A stretch of 64,000 bases of DNA from Liolophura sinensis (GCF_032854445.1 NC_088295.1:41463385-41527384), one strand, 5' to 3'; counted from the first letter of the stretch, positions 10,800 to 23,278 are shown. Notes: generated by a model from the sequence alone, not told the origin. Numbers and translations are program-made.

Positions 10800-11835
10800 G
10801 TTAAATAATGAATTGCGAAATATAGAGATAACACAAATCAAACTCGCACATTTCATATATAAGCATGGTGTGAATATGATGGTCATTCAATATCTCGAGC
10901 TTTTACATAGTATTCCCGCAAGAATATGTCACGTATAACTGCGGGCTGATTAGTGGATGTGTGGAACCTGGAAATAGCCGGAGGAAACCAGCTCACCTCA
11001 TCATGTGTCCGACAAACTTCTTGAGGTAGTGATGCAGTAGCCACCAATGACACTGTTTTTGACCTGCGATAAGGGCTGATGGTCAGAATATTCTATAGGC
11101 ATTCTATAGGGTTGCTCTGCGAGGCATTGTTGAGGTATGTTAGTATGGCAATTGAAGGGCATGTAGTGCAGTTATCGGTGAGCCTTAACTGGCCTGCCGT
11201 CGACAAGGTGCGCAGATCGACTTTCACACTTACACGGGTGACGGGACCGCCGTGACAGCATCTGCGTTGACACTTCCGCGTACATGAATACTTGCTGTGT
11301 TAAGACAGCTGTCGACACAATCAATTATTTGAACTATAGGTACCCTTATTTTCTCGATAGCGGAGATAGACGGGATAACATTTGTACATTATTGCATTAA
11401 CCTACAGTCATGATTTTTTGCTAGTGTAAGAGAGAGTGTAGGCCTACAAGGTATCGCACTGATGTATAGCCATGCAAATTCGAAAGTACGCGAGGCAAAG
11501 AAGCAAATGACAATATTTTCACTCATGATATTAAGTGATAAAGCTAAATTTTGCTGTACCAGTTTTCAAAATGTAACAATATCTTACTTAAAGCAGAACG
11601 ATTGTTTTTATTTCTCAAACTATGGAAGTACAGAGAGACGAATGGCGGACGTGTGTTTTTACTGCAAAAAATAATGCGTCAAGGTTATTCCATCAAACGC
11701 CTTCACTCTAAGTTTCCTAAGATGTACAATGAGTATAATTCTCTTGCAAGTAAATCTTAGTTTGCTCGACAACTAAAGGTAATTCCGGTTACACCGGGAC
11801 TAGGGAGAGTATATCCATAATGCTGAATTAGATTG
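10800..11835. other. no gene seen
   Basis: Unique sequence. Frames at 11462-11760 overlap in two phases and lack any recognisable motif. Confidence 0.5.
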
Positions 11836-12129
11836 CAATATTCGATGTATTTATTTATTTATTTGATTGGTGTTTTACGCTATACCCAAGAATATTTCAC
11901 TAATACAACGGCGGCCAGCATTATGGCGGGTGGAAACCGGGCCGAGCCCGGGGGAAACCTACGACCATCCGCAGGTTTCTGGCAGACCTTCCCACGTACG
12001 GCCGGAGATGAAGCCAGCATGAGCTGGACTTGACCTCACAGCGACCGCATTGGTGAGAGACTCCTGGGTCATTACGCTGCGCTAGCGCGCTAACCAACTG
12101 AGCCACGGAGGCCCCCAATATTCGATGTA
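11836..12129 (-). mobile_element. SINE family A, full-length, with 14-bp target-site duplication
   Basis: On the minus strand (about 11850-12115), with complete head, body, 3' domain and AAATA tail. Exact direct repeats CAATATTCGATGTA flank it at 11836-11849 and 12116-12129. Confidence 0.93.
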
Positions 12130-12133
12130 AGAA

Positions 12134-12480
12134 CACCGGCCCCAGTAGCACAGTTGGTTGAGCGTCCGCTTCGGGAGTGGTAGATCCAGTGTCAATCCTG
12201 GGTCGAGTCATACTCAAGACCTTAAAAGAGGAAGTTGTAACTTCTTCGCTTGGCGTTCAGCATGAAGGGGATAGTGCAACGACTGGTTGACCCGTTTCAG
12301 TATATTGGCTCGGGTGGGGTGAATTTCTTGCCTTCGGTAAGGCGTCTCAGCGAAGCAGAACTAGATAAAAGAGCTGTGAAAATGCACGTTACATGCGCCC
12401 TAAGGAATCCCTCGTCGTCACATGACTGAAAAAGTGTTAAGTACGACGTTAAACCCCAGGCACTCACTCACTCACTCTCT
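12134..12480 (+). mobile_element. SINE family B, full-length reference copy
   Basis: A different head from family A, with A box TAGCACAGTTGG and a B-box-like GTGTCAATCC. A body with 'aaaagaggaagttgtaactt' follows, then a 3' domain ending in 'gttaagtacgacgttaaacc' and an ACTC repeat tail. It abuts the family A copy on its left. Confidence 0.88.
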
Positions 12481-14857
12481 CGATGTAGGAACTGTTGCAA
12501 TCAAAGAGCAACTGATGTACAGAGTTTCCTGTCTACAGCGTATATAACAATATGGTACACGATTTGAACACAGATTTCACTCATTCGCATGGAACATTCA
12601 AACATCATTGAAAACTGTTGAATGATTTTATGTGGATTCCGCTTTTATTGTGTATCTTATACAATTTCTTATTCCTTTGGTGCACGGTTTGTGTAAAACG
12701 TCATGTGGGGAATTTTTTGTGTAGCCGGTCAAATTTCGCATTGATTGCTTGGACAGATACAATTTTTGACTTCACTCCAGTATTGAGGGATATGGAAGCC
12801 GGTTAAGGTAATCATCGTATCATCGTTTTATCGCACAGTATCGCTTGTCAATGGTTCAAAATGCAAATGGGATGGGACGATGACACGATGCGATGGCACG
12901 AAGGGATGTGACGACGGCATTATGGTATTTTATTTCTAGTTTCACTTCCTGTGTGTCTCTGTTATGACGAAAGAAGAATATAAAAGCCACAGGCCATCGT
13001 ACCCTTGTGTTCGTGCTTGGCATTAGCACAGAGTAGTGGCATCGCGTGATTAGCCACAGTATGCGTCAGGGCTGCAGTAGGTATACAATGGTAAAGCCTT
13101 CGTAGCAAACTGCGTCTCCAGTACTGTTATGTTAACCTTGCATACATGCAGAATAAAACGGCGAATGTTAGAAATGCCACGTGACAGTGATCCAACGGTT
13201 ACATGATCAGTTAGCTTTGTAAAATGTATGTGTAGCAAAACATTGTTACTGCCTTTATAATTCAAACTTATATATTTTTCCTCTATCGCCCAAAACCATA
13301 ATGCTCCGCTTGATAATGTATTCGATGTCTGCGTAAAACTTTCTCTTTTAATTTACTATGTTCCATGTGTTTTAATTAAGCGGCATATAGAAAAAAGGCC
13401 GATATTGCTGGAACATTTGACATTTACGGAGGAAAAATCTTGGGGATGCCTCAAACACCATTCTGTAATTAGAACCATACAGTGACATTAACCTTTGGGA
13501 GGGCACATTGACCACTAATGGAAACTTAGTTAATTGGCCTGGGGCTCGGTAATGGTCACATTATAGGAGCCGGTTTAAGTGGCTGCGACATATTGGCGGC
13601 CGTCGTTTACGGTTTACAGAGGATGCTCATGGGATTACAAAACCCGTACATTGGCTGTCCTCTCCTCGAAGCTGCGTCTGATCTACGCTAACGTCTGCTG
13701 GCAACGTGACGCCGCTTGCAGCGCTGTTGGTCTCTTGATTGTCGACCTTGTTTTTCTCTCCTTGAATTTATGTGAAAGTTTTGGAGCCCACAGCTTGAAA
13801 TGCTTGGCGTGCGAAAAGAAAACATGATAAATGAAGGTTGCTAATGTTCTTACGGCATTGCCTCTCTATAGCGTGGTACTCCTAAACCATGGAACGGCCA
13901 TCTGGTAGTGTTTGATGACATTGCTGCCAGCGTTAGTAATGCCAAAATCAGCTAGGTCAAATACATGATCCAAGACCAACATATTTACACAACAATCTGT
14001 TTGCGGAACATCAAAATTCGTTTTTTGTAATTTATTCCCGTCCCCTTAATGAATTCCAGACAAGTAATTAATTAAATGTCGAGAAAAAGGCCTATAGCTC
14101 AAGTAATCCATCAAAAGCTTCCTGTTAGTCTTTAAGCATAGATGTTTTGTATGTCTTTATTAACGACGTAAGGAGATCCATACAAAAGAGAAATTAAAGA
14201 GCTGTTGAAATCCCATGTACGGAATCGCATGTTTATAGAAAGTAAATTGGCTCCATTCATTTTCAGCTAGAAAAAAGAAATAAATGAATCTGATCTTCCT
14301 GTACGAAGTGATACGTAAAAAAATGCCAATGGTTTATTCTCAAAAGGAATGCGTAGTTTTTGCCTGTAATCCCAATATCAGCCTAACAAATATCCAAGTA
14401 GTTAACATATAGTTTATATTTCATTTACATATAAATTCATAAGGATCATGCATGATTCAAGATAATTCTTTGTCTTTGTTGATTTAAGCTGGTACACTAT
14501 TCCTCAAGAGAATAAAAGAGGACATCATGAAGTTTTCTCTATATGGCCAATGAAAGGCTATATGTGTGATAGGTTGCAGGGGAAAGAAGTGAGAACAAAC
14601 AAATAAGAGTTGTTGCGGATTTTCTTTTGCTGTCATTCTTCCTGTGAATCTCCAAGGCACGTTTCGCAAAGCGCGCATGTGTCGTTTTGTCAACTCAATA
14701 TAACAATGGCGACGTGATACTCTTACATACAGGATAGTGGCGGTTATGCTGCTTACGTTCTCTTTAGAAATCAAGCCTCAGATACATGTATTTCCATTAA
14801 TGACGACTGGAATTCACACTCACTAATTCTAATATTTAATACTTTTTCTATTTTCAG
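12481..14857. other. probable intron or upstream flank of the MFS gene
   Basis: The exon at 14858 needs an upstream exon, so at least part of this stretch should be intron if the gene is functional. I could not find that exon. A locally GC-rich patch at 13540-13760 has an open frame, but no recognised domain or matching donor. Confidence 0.4.
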
Positions 14858-15858
14858 CGGCGACATTTCGGATGTCACTATGGACGCTGTCAGGCATTGC
14901 TGTATCCAATTTCTCACCTAAGCACACAGGGAAAATTACGTCCGCATACCTGGCCTTTATCGGACTCGGCAAAGCGTTTTATATCACACTGTACCGATTT
15001 GCATTTGCCGAGAACGAGAACTTGACTGGGTTCTTTCTGGCAACGGCAGTGACTTACGGTGTGCTCTTCTTCCTGTGTATAATGTTTCACAGACCCATTC
15101 CTAAAGAAGAGTTAAAAAATGAGAAGGAAGCTGAAGACATGCAGTTAATATCCCCTGACGAAGACGAAGAGAACAACCTTCCCAAAACTAATGGTCTGAA
15201 AGCTTTGGAAAGTCAAGCCGACCCCAAGGCAGAGTTTTCACTGAAAAAAATGTTGCTGAGCCCCTTTTTTCAGCTCATGATATGGCCTTCAGGTTTATTC
15301 TACGCATGCGCGTATGCGTACCTGAATAACCTCACCACAATGCTTTACACGATGAGGATCCGGAAACCTGACGTGTTCATATACGTCATTTCCGGTACCA
15401 TTGCCGTCACGCGTTTTTCCGCAGGTGCCATCTTTGATTGTCTAGGAACGTTGCGAACTAGATTCGGTCTTCTGTTGGCCTGCTATTCGTCTTTCTTAGT
15501 TGTGATATGTTTGAACCTTCTATGGCTCCAGATACAGTGGGTTGTGATCATGTCTACGATATTCGGAGGCATCGCCATCGGCCTCGCGAACTGCGTGCCC
15601 ATCGCCATGTTGACGGTCTACTACGGCAAGGAGAATTACTCTATAATGTCGGGGGCTATGTATTTCTTGGTCTCCGCGTTTTGCGTGCTAATCCAAGTCG
15701 CTGTCGGACAGCTCTACGACAACAACATCTCCAGCGTTTCCGAAGAAGGACTTTTCTGTTACGGCAAAGGGTGTTTCTTCCGTCCGTTGATTCTGCTGCT
15801 TTCTTTAACGGTGCTAGTCTGTCCTATCCAAATAATTAACATGTGTCTCCATTCCTGA
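14858..15858 (+). CDS. MFS transporter, nodulin-like, terminal exon (5' part not found)
   Basis: The exon follows a strong acceptor (TTTTTCTATTTTCAG) and its first two bases complete a codon, so the preceding intron is phase 1. About 332 residues reach TGA at 15856-15858. Counting from Met at 14872, hydrophobic segments lie near 22-41, 53-72, 131-150, 168-188, 198-219, 223-247, 258-283 and 305-326. That is eight of the usual twelve of the major facilitator superfamily. The SLWTLSGIAVSNFSPKHTGK start resembles the nodulin-like subgroup, where an NFP..RG motif follows an early helix. An acidic loop (residues 86-101) separates the halves, and RFSAGAIFD (181-189) resembles the motif that follows helix 8. 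The substrate cannot be read from sequence. The Met at 14872 is probably internal, not the start. Confidence 0.8.
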
Positions 15859-15949
15859 AATCTACAGGTAATGCACTGAACTTTGTCCACAACATCGTCA
15901 ATGTCCTTTCACTCTTACCGCTAAAGACGGAACTGCACTATAATCAGTG

Positions 15950-15955
15950 AATAAA
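15950..15955 (+). terminator. polyadenylation signal for the MFS gene
   Basis: A canonical AATAAA lies 92 bases after the stop codon, giving a short 3' UTR. No better signal is closer. Confidence 0.6.
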
Positions 15956-15975
15956 GCAATGGGCAAACAAAGCGT

Positions 15976-17120
15976 GTGACTGTCAAGAACTGGTCCGATA
16001 TAGCTTGTTCCATTTATACAGAGACATGAACAAGGTCAGTTGGAACTTCAGATTCTCCAAGCTAATCCCTATACACAGACTAAGGCAGTCGCGCAAAACC
16101 CTGCACTGTCTCGCGTGAACTGGCATCCCGCGGTTATAGTCATGTAACACAATAGCAAAAAAGGTCCGAACAACGTCACCAAAATTCGCATTGGCTCTTC
16201 ATGTTTCCATTCTGTGTAACTAAACTCACGTGCAGAACTCAACAAACCTATCAGAATTCACGTGCGCCATCGTTTTGAACAACCGAGGGTCGTTGTTGTA
16301 TAGAGTATTTGAATTCTTCAACGGTTCCACTTCGAGACTCCCACTGGACCCATTGTAACACGAGACAGACGAGGTTCTACGGGATTATACATATGCAGAT
16401 GTACATATGCTGAGTGCGCATGACATGCTTCTGATTTCCCCTGATCTGTGATATAATTATCTGTGACACTTTCTCTACTGCGCTGTACATCGGTATAGAC
16501 TGGCCCACATTTTGTACCATTCTTGTCACATGATAACAAATGAAGTGATACAATATCCTGTTATTATAATGTGATATCAAGTGCATGTCTTGACATACAC
16601 ACGCATGTGATGTGTGATAGGATGCGTGTGTAATTACCTCTATACTCCATATAAAGACCTAGTACGGCGTAAAACACCAGTCAAATAAATAAATAAATAA
16701 AATATACAGACCTGATCGCCTTCCATCAAGTGCGAATCAAAACATCAATCAAAAAGTTTAAAAAATGAACAATTTTACTCCGTGTACATATAAAAACATT
16801 TTAAGCTGTTAAGCAGTATTGAATCTTCAAGTCGCATGCGAATGCTTTTTGTCCTTCAATAAATAAATACTTTTGAAGGATTTAGCCTACATCGAAAAAG
16901 TGGAGGCCAAATGCCACAATCGCTTCCTTCACTTTCCTGTGCGCACTTGCAGTTGACTTGATGGATTGACTCTTTCCTTTTTGGTAAATACACTGTTTAC
17001 ACTACATCTAAATATAGAGTTTTATCTCCTTTGTTCCATGTCAGATCGTACAGATAATGGATATGTGGTGCGTGTTTTAGCGATTCTATATCTTGTGCTT
17101 TGTTCACAACATCCCGATTC
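15976..17120. other. intergenic, no gene seen
   Basis: AT-rich, with short frames only. It holds one SINE A tail fragment at about 16661-16702 (TAGTACGGCGTAAAACACC then AAATA repeats). Confidence 0.55.
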
Positions 17121-17121
17121 T

Positions 17122-17525
17122 CTATGCACTCATTACGTGATTGTCTGCACTCATTTCGTGATTGCCTACACTCACTTCTTGATTGCCTGCATTCATTTCG
17201 TGATTATCTACACTCATTTCTTTGATTTTCTACTGTCATTTCCTGATTGTCTAAATTCGTTTCCTGATTGTCTACACTCGTTTTTTGATTGTCTAGACTC
17301 ATTTCTTGATTGCCTGCACTCATTTCTTGATTGCCTGCACTCATTTTCTTGATGGCATACACTCATTTCTTGATAGCATACATTCATTTCTTGATTGCTT
17401 ACACTCATTTCTCGATAGCTTGTACTCATTTCTTCATTGCCTGTATTAATTTCTTGATTGCCTGTACTCATTTCTTGATTGCCTGTACTCATTTATTGAT
17501 TGTCTACACTCATTTCTTGATTGCC
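17122..17525 (+). repeat. 24-bp minisatellite, about 17 degenerate units
   Basis: Units resemble CTCATTTCTTGATTGCCTGT plus four bases. The 24-bp period is a multiple of three, so long frames open in both directions: threonine/histidine/phenylalanine-rich on plus, and methionine/serine/asparagine/glutamine-rich on minus. There is no sign of translation beyond that. A one-base slip near 17345 breaks the plus frame. Confidence 0.9.
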
Positions 17526-17699
17526 AGCTTATCCACCGGCATTTGTGCGTGGTTCTCTCATCTCGAGCAGAGGTGTTGCTTTGCCCCCTATCTCAGTTCT
17601 CAAAATAGATTCCCGGGATTTCCATGCCTCCGCCGTTTTTCGTGATAAACGGTCGACATGGTCCAGTTTTATGTAGCCTCACACGGAATCATCGGAGAT

Positions 17700-17925
17700 C
17701 ACTTGTTTTCCTACCACCTGAATGCCATATACACAATGAGCCTGTTCTGAGTGTGATAAGCTTTGACTGTCACACGAGGAATACTTGATCAGTTCTTGAC
17801 TTTATTCCCGGCACTTCGGTTTCCACCATTGATGACCCTGGCGAGCCCGTTGTAGGGGTCTTTAAGTATAATATTCTTGGGTATGACATTAACCATTCAA
17901 TCAATCGATCAACTAATCACTCCAT
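17700..17925 (+). mobile_element. very degenerate SINE-like tail (possible)
   Basis: 'tataatattcttgggtatgac' followed by 'caatcaatcgatcaactaatc' is a decayed version of the family 3' end. The head is not recognisable. Confidence 0.4.
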
Positions 17926-18376
17926 GCACAAAGCTATTAATCCCTCTTGTGAAAATTTCTAATGTGGAGAACATTAATTATCTCCAGATCCTGAAGACGT
18001 TTTCCAAATGATGTCAAATGTATAGCCGCATTATTGTCTCCAACAGCGACCGGCCCTTGATGTCTGTGAGGTTTGTTTATTATACAGTATACATTGCCAT
18101 GCTTGAAGGTCGTGACCTTGAGTTTCTCTTGAGTCCTTGTTGAAAGAATATTGTAGACATCCCATCTACGGCAATTAGCACAGAGTTACTCGTATACAAT
18201 CTTGCTAAATGAAAAATCAAAAAATTCTAATCAAAATCTTGGAAGCTATAGATTGCTACCGTATGCTTCCTTGGGTTCTGCCTGGAATACCGATTGGATC
18301 TCTGTAACAAAGAGCCGAAAATGCGGAAACCCATTTCCATGCTTCTTTGACTCGTCACAGCTATTTTGCTTCATTC

Positions 18377-18540
18377 TTATTTATTTATTTGATTAGTGTT
18401 TTACGCGGTACTCAAGAATATTTCACTTATACAACGGAGGTCATCAGTATGGTGAGAAGAAACTGGGCAGAGCCCGGGGGTAACCCCGACCATCCGCAGG
18501 CTGCTGGAAGACCATCCAAAGCACGGCCGGAGAGGACCTT
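18377..18540 (-). mobile_element. SINE family A, headless or 5'-truncated
   Basis: Minus-strand copy with AAATA tail, 3' domain and body, ending at the CGGCCGGAGAGGA region. No target-site duplication is evident. Confidence 0.85.
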
Positions 18541-18639
18541 GATCTGTAAGGTAGGCCTATGGCAGAATCTCCCCCAATAAGAAGTTCTGTTATTGCAATC
18601 CCAGAAAATGAACTATACCATTGTACGCGGTTGGCTGTT

Positions 18640-18900
18640 GCACAAGTGGTAATACCGCTACTATATATGAATAGTCAAAGGGATGTTTTCCTTCATTCAC
18701 TAGGACACACAATATGTGAATACAATCCTGGCCTTGGGCAGTGAATTTATTGGCTTTTATACCCCCGCTTCCACTGTTTCTAAGGCTTTGGTGACTTTAG
18801 AGCGTTGATAAAAATGATTAGGTGACGCTCCTGTTACCGTCCATTGAAGACCATTTATCTTCCACTATTATGGTTTGCGTATTTGTTCGTCACTCTCGGG
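18640..18900 (+). mobile_element. degenerate SINE, family C (possible)
   Basis: Shares 'ttgggcagtgaattt' and 'gaagaccatttatcttccac' strings with the copies near 5590 and 20520. Divergence is high. Confidence 0.45.
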
Positions 18901-19248
18901 AAGGTTAGACATAATCTTGTCAAAGGTTTCTTCATTTTTCAGTTTCTTCCACTCATGAAAACTGACCGCCATCGTGTACATGAACACTACTTTATTATAG
19001 CGCTAAAAACAGTATAGTAAACGAGTGAATGAATACGGCACATCTCTTTGAATTCTCTGTAATTTGTTTAAATGTTGAATTAACGTAAGTAATGTCTGTG
19101 CTTATTATAAATTACATGTACATGTATAATTATTTGGGAAAATATTATAAGTAGGTGTTCTTTCGTTGTGTTGATGACGACCTTGCCTGTTTGATGCATC
19201 ATTTATTATTACGTTATTGGCTTACATACTGCTTCTGGAAGAACCTTC

Positions 19249-19350
19249 CGTTAGCACCGACCCATGCCGTTAGCACCGACCTATGCTGTTAGCACCAACC
19301 CATGCAGTTAGAACCGACACATGCAGTTAGCACCGACCCATGCCGTTAGC
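19249..19350 (+). repeat. 19-bp minisatellite, about 5 units
   Basis: Five adjacent copies of a CGTTAGCACCGACCCATGC unit, with one to three substitutions each. Confidence 0.9.
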
Positions 19351-20480
19351 GCGCGTTCCAACCGCTTTTCTGGTTTGTACATACACTGTATTTTCGCCTC
19401 TAGATCTGCACAGAAAGGTATCATGACGCCAGATTGTAGGTTTTGTTTTAGTCTCTTTTCAGCTACAACAAGAGCGTGCATGACATTACATACAACCGGC
19501 ACGCTCAGCAAAATTTCAGCAAACTATTTGTATTTCCTACATTGTGCTATTTCGTGTGTTTTGAGTGTTTGGTTCAATGACAAGGTTCCCTGCCCTATTA
19601 TAAAAGTTCCCTTATCTGTTATAAAGAAATATATCCTGCATAAATATATACATAGATCCCAAAAGATTACAGTATTAATACTGAAATATAACACTTTGCT
19701 AGGGGAACCAGAAAAAAGTCGCTTTTAGTTGTCTCCAGTCGTTGCCTGTATGAAGTTCAATCTTAAAGTCTTAAAGTTATACAAAATCGATTCCGACTGG
19801 CTAGTGTGAGAGATAGGCAAGTCTAGGGTATGCCTTGCCTAAGCTGAATTTTAGGTATGGCACATTTATTCAAGCGTGACCAAGCCTGTAAGATTTAACC
19901 CAGGAACCCGTATCTGCACTGTCAGTCAGGCAGCGTCGATTCTCTATCCCTTTAAACACAAGCTCCGTATACCACCCATTGAGTTCATTCGAGTGGCGTA
20001 TTAAGTTATATGCCGAGTTTTATAAGTTATGTTCTTTCAGTTGCAAAATTATTTTGAACAAGTCTAACATGCTGACATGTGTATATGGGGATCTCAATCC
20101 TCACACTGCTTACCAAACGGTATTTCCACTTAGACTTACTGGGCTTCTGCCTGTGGCCGACGGTAACGGTCTTCACATGATTGCACCTATACGCTTGTTA
20201 CGTATGAAAAGGCCATGAGACAATGTCGATATTTTAGCGTCGCCATTCTGTGCCTTTCTGTTATATGTACAACCTATAGGCCTTTGGAACTCTGTTATAG
20301 ATTAAGCCTTGTGTGTTTGAATGGGATGTTTTGTATGTGTACGGCGATCGAATCTGAATAAATTATATTCAAGAGCTACTGTTGTGTTTGTCGCTTATTC
20401 TCTATTCACTTACATATATTTTATATCAAGCTACATATATAACCATCCGAAAAAGTCGGCTGCTGAACTATTTCCTCAAC
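19351..20480. other. no gene recognised
   Basis: Frames at 19321-19728 and 19979-20218 carry no family motif. An AATAAA at about 20356 follows the second one, but there is no supporting exon structure. Confidence 0.4.
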
Positions 20481-20835
20481 CTCAGCTGATATGAGACTCT
20501 TATACGCTTGTGGAGGTTCACAAGATGCGAGCTCAACCCCAGCCTTGAAGAGAGAATCTGCAGATTACACAAGGCTCAATGCCCCATGGATGACCTTGCT
20601 GACAATAAGGCGGTCGACGGCGCTCGTAGGCCGTTTCTGCAGTCTTACGGTCGTTGAAGACCACCATTTGTCTTGCACTAACATGGTTTGTTCATGTCAC
20701 ATGTAGGAAAGTTCGTCAGTGATTACCCAGCGGTCGATGGTTTATCCCATGCACTTTCTTCCAGCAATAAAATCGCCCGCCATCGAACAAAGTGAAAAAT
20801 TCTTGAATACGCCATTAAACAACAATCGACTAATC
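20481..20835 (+). mobile_element. degenerate SINE, family C (possible)
   Basis: A head-like 'gatgcgagctcaaccccagc' is followed by 'gaagaccaccatttgtcttgc' and a tail 'gtgaaaaattcttgaatacg...aacaacaatcgactaatc'. The tail is a relative of the shared 3' domain. Confidence 0.5.
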
Positions 20836-21107
20836 TGTCCGCTGAGAACCGGCTAAGACTTTGGAGAGAAGGAAATGGGGTGAAAGGGAGGCTACTGATG
20901 AAACTCGCCCTCTACGACTGGCGATTTCGGTCGTTGACACTGACCGAATATCTATGTTCTACATCTACAACAGTACCGTACATAATACGTAATCATAGTT
21001 GTGGGTAGTTCTCTAGAACCTCATGGAGAATAAGGAAACGAGATTGAGAAGTAAGCGTGGTCACCTGACCAGGAAGGATACTGCGGCGCATTTATTAACA
21101 TTTTTAA

Positions 21108-21593
21108 AATTTATTTATTTATTTATTTCATTGCATATTGTTTTACGCCTTACTCAAGAATATTTCTCTAACACAACGGCGGCAGAGCCCGTGGGGAAGC
21201 CCACGACCATCCGCAGGTTGCTGCAGGATCTTCCCGCGTACGACTGGGGAGTGAGTGAGTGAGTGCTTGGGGTTTAACGTTGTACTCAACAATTTTTCAG
21301 TCCTATGACGACGAAGGAATCATTAGGGTGCATGTACATGTAATGTGCCTCCTTGTTGCAGGACGGATTTCCACCGCTCTTTTATTTAGTGCTGCTTCAC
21401 TGAGACGACTTACCGAAGGCAAGTAAGCCGCCCCGCCCGAGCCATTATACTGATACGAGTCAACCAGTCGTTGCACTATCCCCTTCATGCTGAACGCCAA
21501 GCGAGGAAGTTACAACTTCCTCTTTTAAAGTCTTAGGTGTGACTCGATCAAGGATTGATCCTGGATCTACCGGTCCCGCGTACGACTGGGGAG
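21108..21593 (-). mobile_element. nested SINEs: family B inserted into family A
   Basis: A minus-strand family A copy (tail at about 21112, domain to 21250) is interrupted by a minus-strand family B copy (about 21252-21573). The string TCCCGCGTACGACTGGGGAG occurs at 21232-21251 and again at 21574-21593, which is the target-site duplication of the family B insertion. The B copy is 5'-truncated and lacks its A box. Confidence 0.88.
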
Positions 21594-23099
21594 GAAGTCA
21601 GTATGAACCATGTGGACATGTATGTAAACATGAATTTCAACATTTCTGAGGGACTATTAATGATTAATTTGATGATTAATAATGATTTAATAATAATTAA
21701 TATCAGGTGAGCTGCCAGCAAGTAAGATCATTCTGAAGCTAGAATCGTATCTGCACAGATATTGTCATTCTTCCATAGTTTTGGGGTTGCATGGAAGCGA
21801 GGGCATTTCTGAGGTGGTGTGTTTTAGCATATGCGTAAGTTTTTCTTATATTTCGGTATGCATGTAAACCTGCCTAGAGCATAGTTATTGTGAAGTGCAA
21901 TACTTAGTTTATAATAGCTGTGATTACTGTAATCTATGGGAAATATAGCTTAAATCAGTGCGGCATAATATAAATATGAAAGAAAGAAATATAAATAAAT
22001 GCACGTGATCCGCTTTAGTCAGAGAAAATTTCAATCTATTCTCAAAACAATGTATTTTAGGCCTACCATTCACCATGTTGAAGAATGTGGAACACTGAAG
22101 TCAAGATTGTAAGTCCCTAATTCGAAATCGGACAGTTTTTATTATCGGCTTTCACCAATGACACTCAACTCAATACATCGTTTTGTCTGACTATATCCAC
22201 ATGCAGTGCACTTTGGTCCACTGGTCTACATAGCGCCGTAACGAGTCGAGCTGGCCACTGAATCCAGTCGCGCTGGTTTGACAAACGATTTTGAAGTCCA
22301 GGAATTTATCAGGTACTGGCCTACTTGTAACTATCCAAGGAGCTAGAGTGTCTTTTCTATCAGCTGTCTGGTATACGCCTTCCACTGTCTATAGCTGACA
22401 GTTGTCGTGCATGCCAGTCTATTGAAGTTAACGGATATACAAGTACATTTAGTTCTTTACGGCACTTAAGCTGCAGCGAAAGCGAAAGAATATTTCCAAC
22501 AGCCATAGACCTACGTACGTCATGACACAAGAGGCAAAGTAAGTTTTATCTGATAATGAGCTGAATTCGACTGGCGGGGATTGTATCAATGTACCAGACA
22601 AGATCTGTAGGTCTGTATTATGTATCTGGCCACACAATATTGGTGGAACACAAACACGTCATATTAGTTTTCCTTTTGTTGCTTGGCCATAATTACCGTA
22701 CGCTGAGTGAAAATGGAGAAAATGACTGCAGGTTTATGTAGGCTTATACCATGTCCGTGAGCATAGTACGCAATGCAATGAATAAATGCTTTTCTTTATT
22801 AATCACTCGCTTGAAAACCGTTAAAACGGTAAATCATTTCCTTCCATGCAGTGGATTCGCGTGATGTGTGAAACATAGCCAAAGGGGAGCTACTGAGGTC
22901 ATTCATCCAAACAGCAGTAACCTCCCTTTGACCGAGGACACCCGGGTGTTTATCTCATGCTATTCTCAGTCTTTTTCTTGGGAAATAAACGCCTTCTTCT
23001 GTCCGAAATAACCAGGAATTGCCTTTACTTAACGGTTATTGAACATTAATAGTGCTAGTGATGTGTTTTAAACGTTCTTGATAACCTGTGAATGTGTTA
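21594..23099. other. intergenic, no gene seen
   Basis: AT-rich unique sequence. A minus-strand frame at 22191-22385 is somewhat protein-like in codon use but has no recognisable motif or clean exon boundaries. Confidence 0.5.
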
Positions 23100-23146
23100 A
23101 AACATGGCATTCCAGTTTCCGCTGAAAAGTAACGATGTGTGAGTTG

Positions 23147-23278
23147 TGACGTCATACAACCAGTGGGATCCGTAAACGCGAGGGAAATTCAAAATGGCTG
23201 ACTCACCGAAAATATTCAAAGTTTAGGTTTTAACCGTTAGAAGGTGAAGGATTCCTTGACAGACAACAAACAAATAAG
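23147..23278 (+). promoter_or_regulatory. possible promoter and non-coding first exon of the SUN gene
   Basis: A palindromic cAMP-response-type element, TGACGTCA, lies at 23147-23154. AAAATGGC, a YY1-like motif often found at transcription starts, follows at 23191. A splice donor AAG|GTATGT ends the putative exon at 23278. An acceptor just before the coding start (TATACCAG at about 26595) could receive it. The exon's only ATG would give a 10-codon upstream ORF. Motifs only; no transcript evidence. Confidence 0.35.

Noticed and set aside
12134-12240. tRNA gene
   Set aside because: Head of the family B SINE, for the same reasons.
13540-13830. GC-rich patch with open frames before the MFS exon
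   Set aside because: No match to MFS helices and no donor in the phase needed to join 14858.
15507-15839. 110-codon plus-strand frame
   Set aside because: Out-of-frame shadow of the MFS exon.
16966-17645. Long plus-strand frames rich in His/Phe/Thr
   Set aside because: They simply read the 24-bp minisatellite; no start context or homology.
22191-22385. Minus-strand 64-codon frame with plausible codons
   Set aside because: No known motif, poor splice signals at both ends, no partner exons. Left as a possible but unsupported exon.
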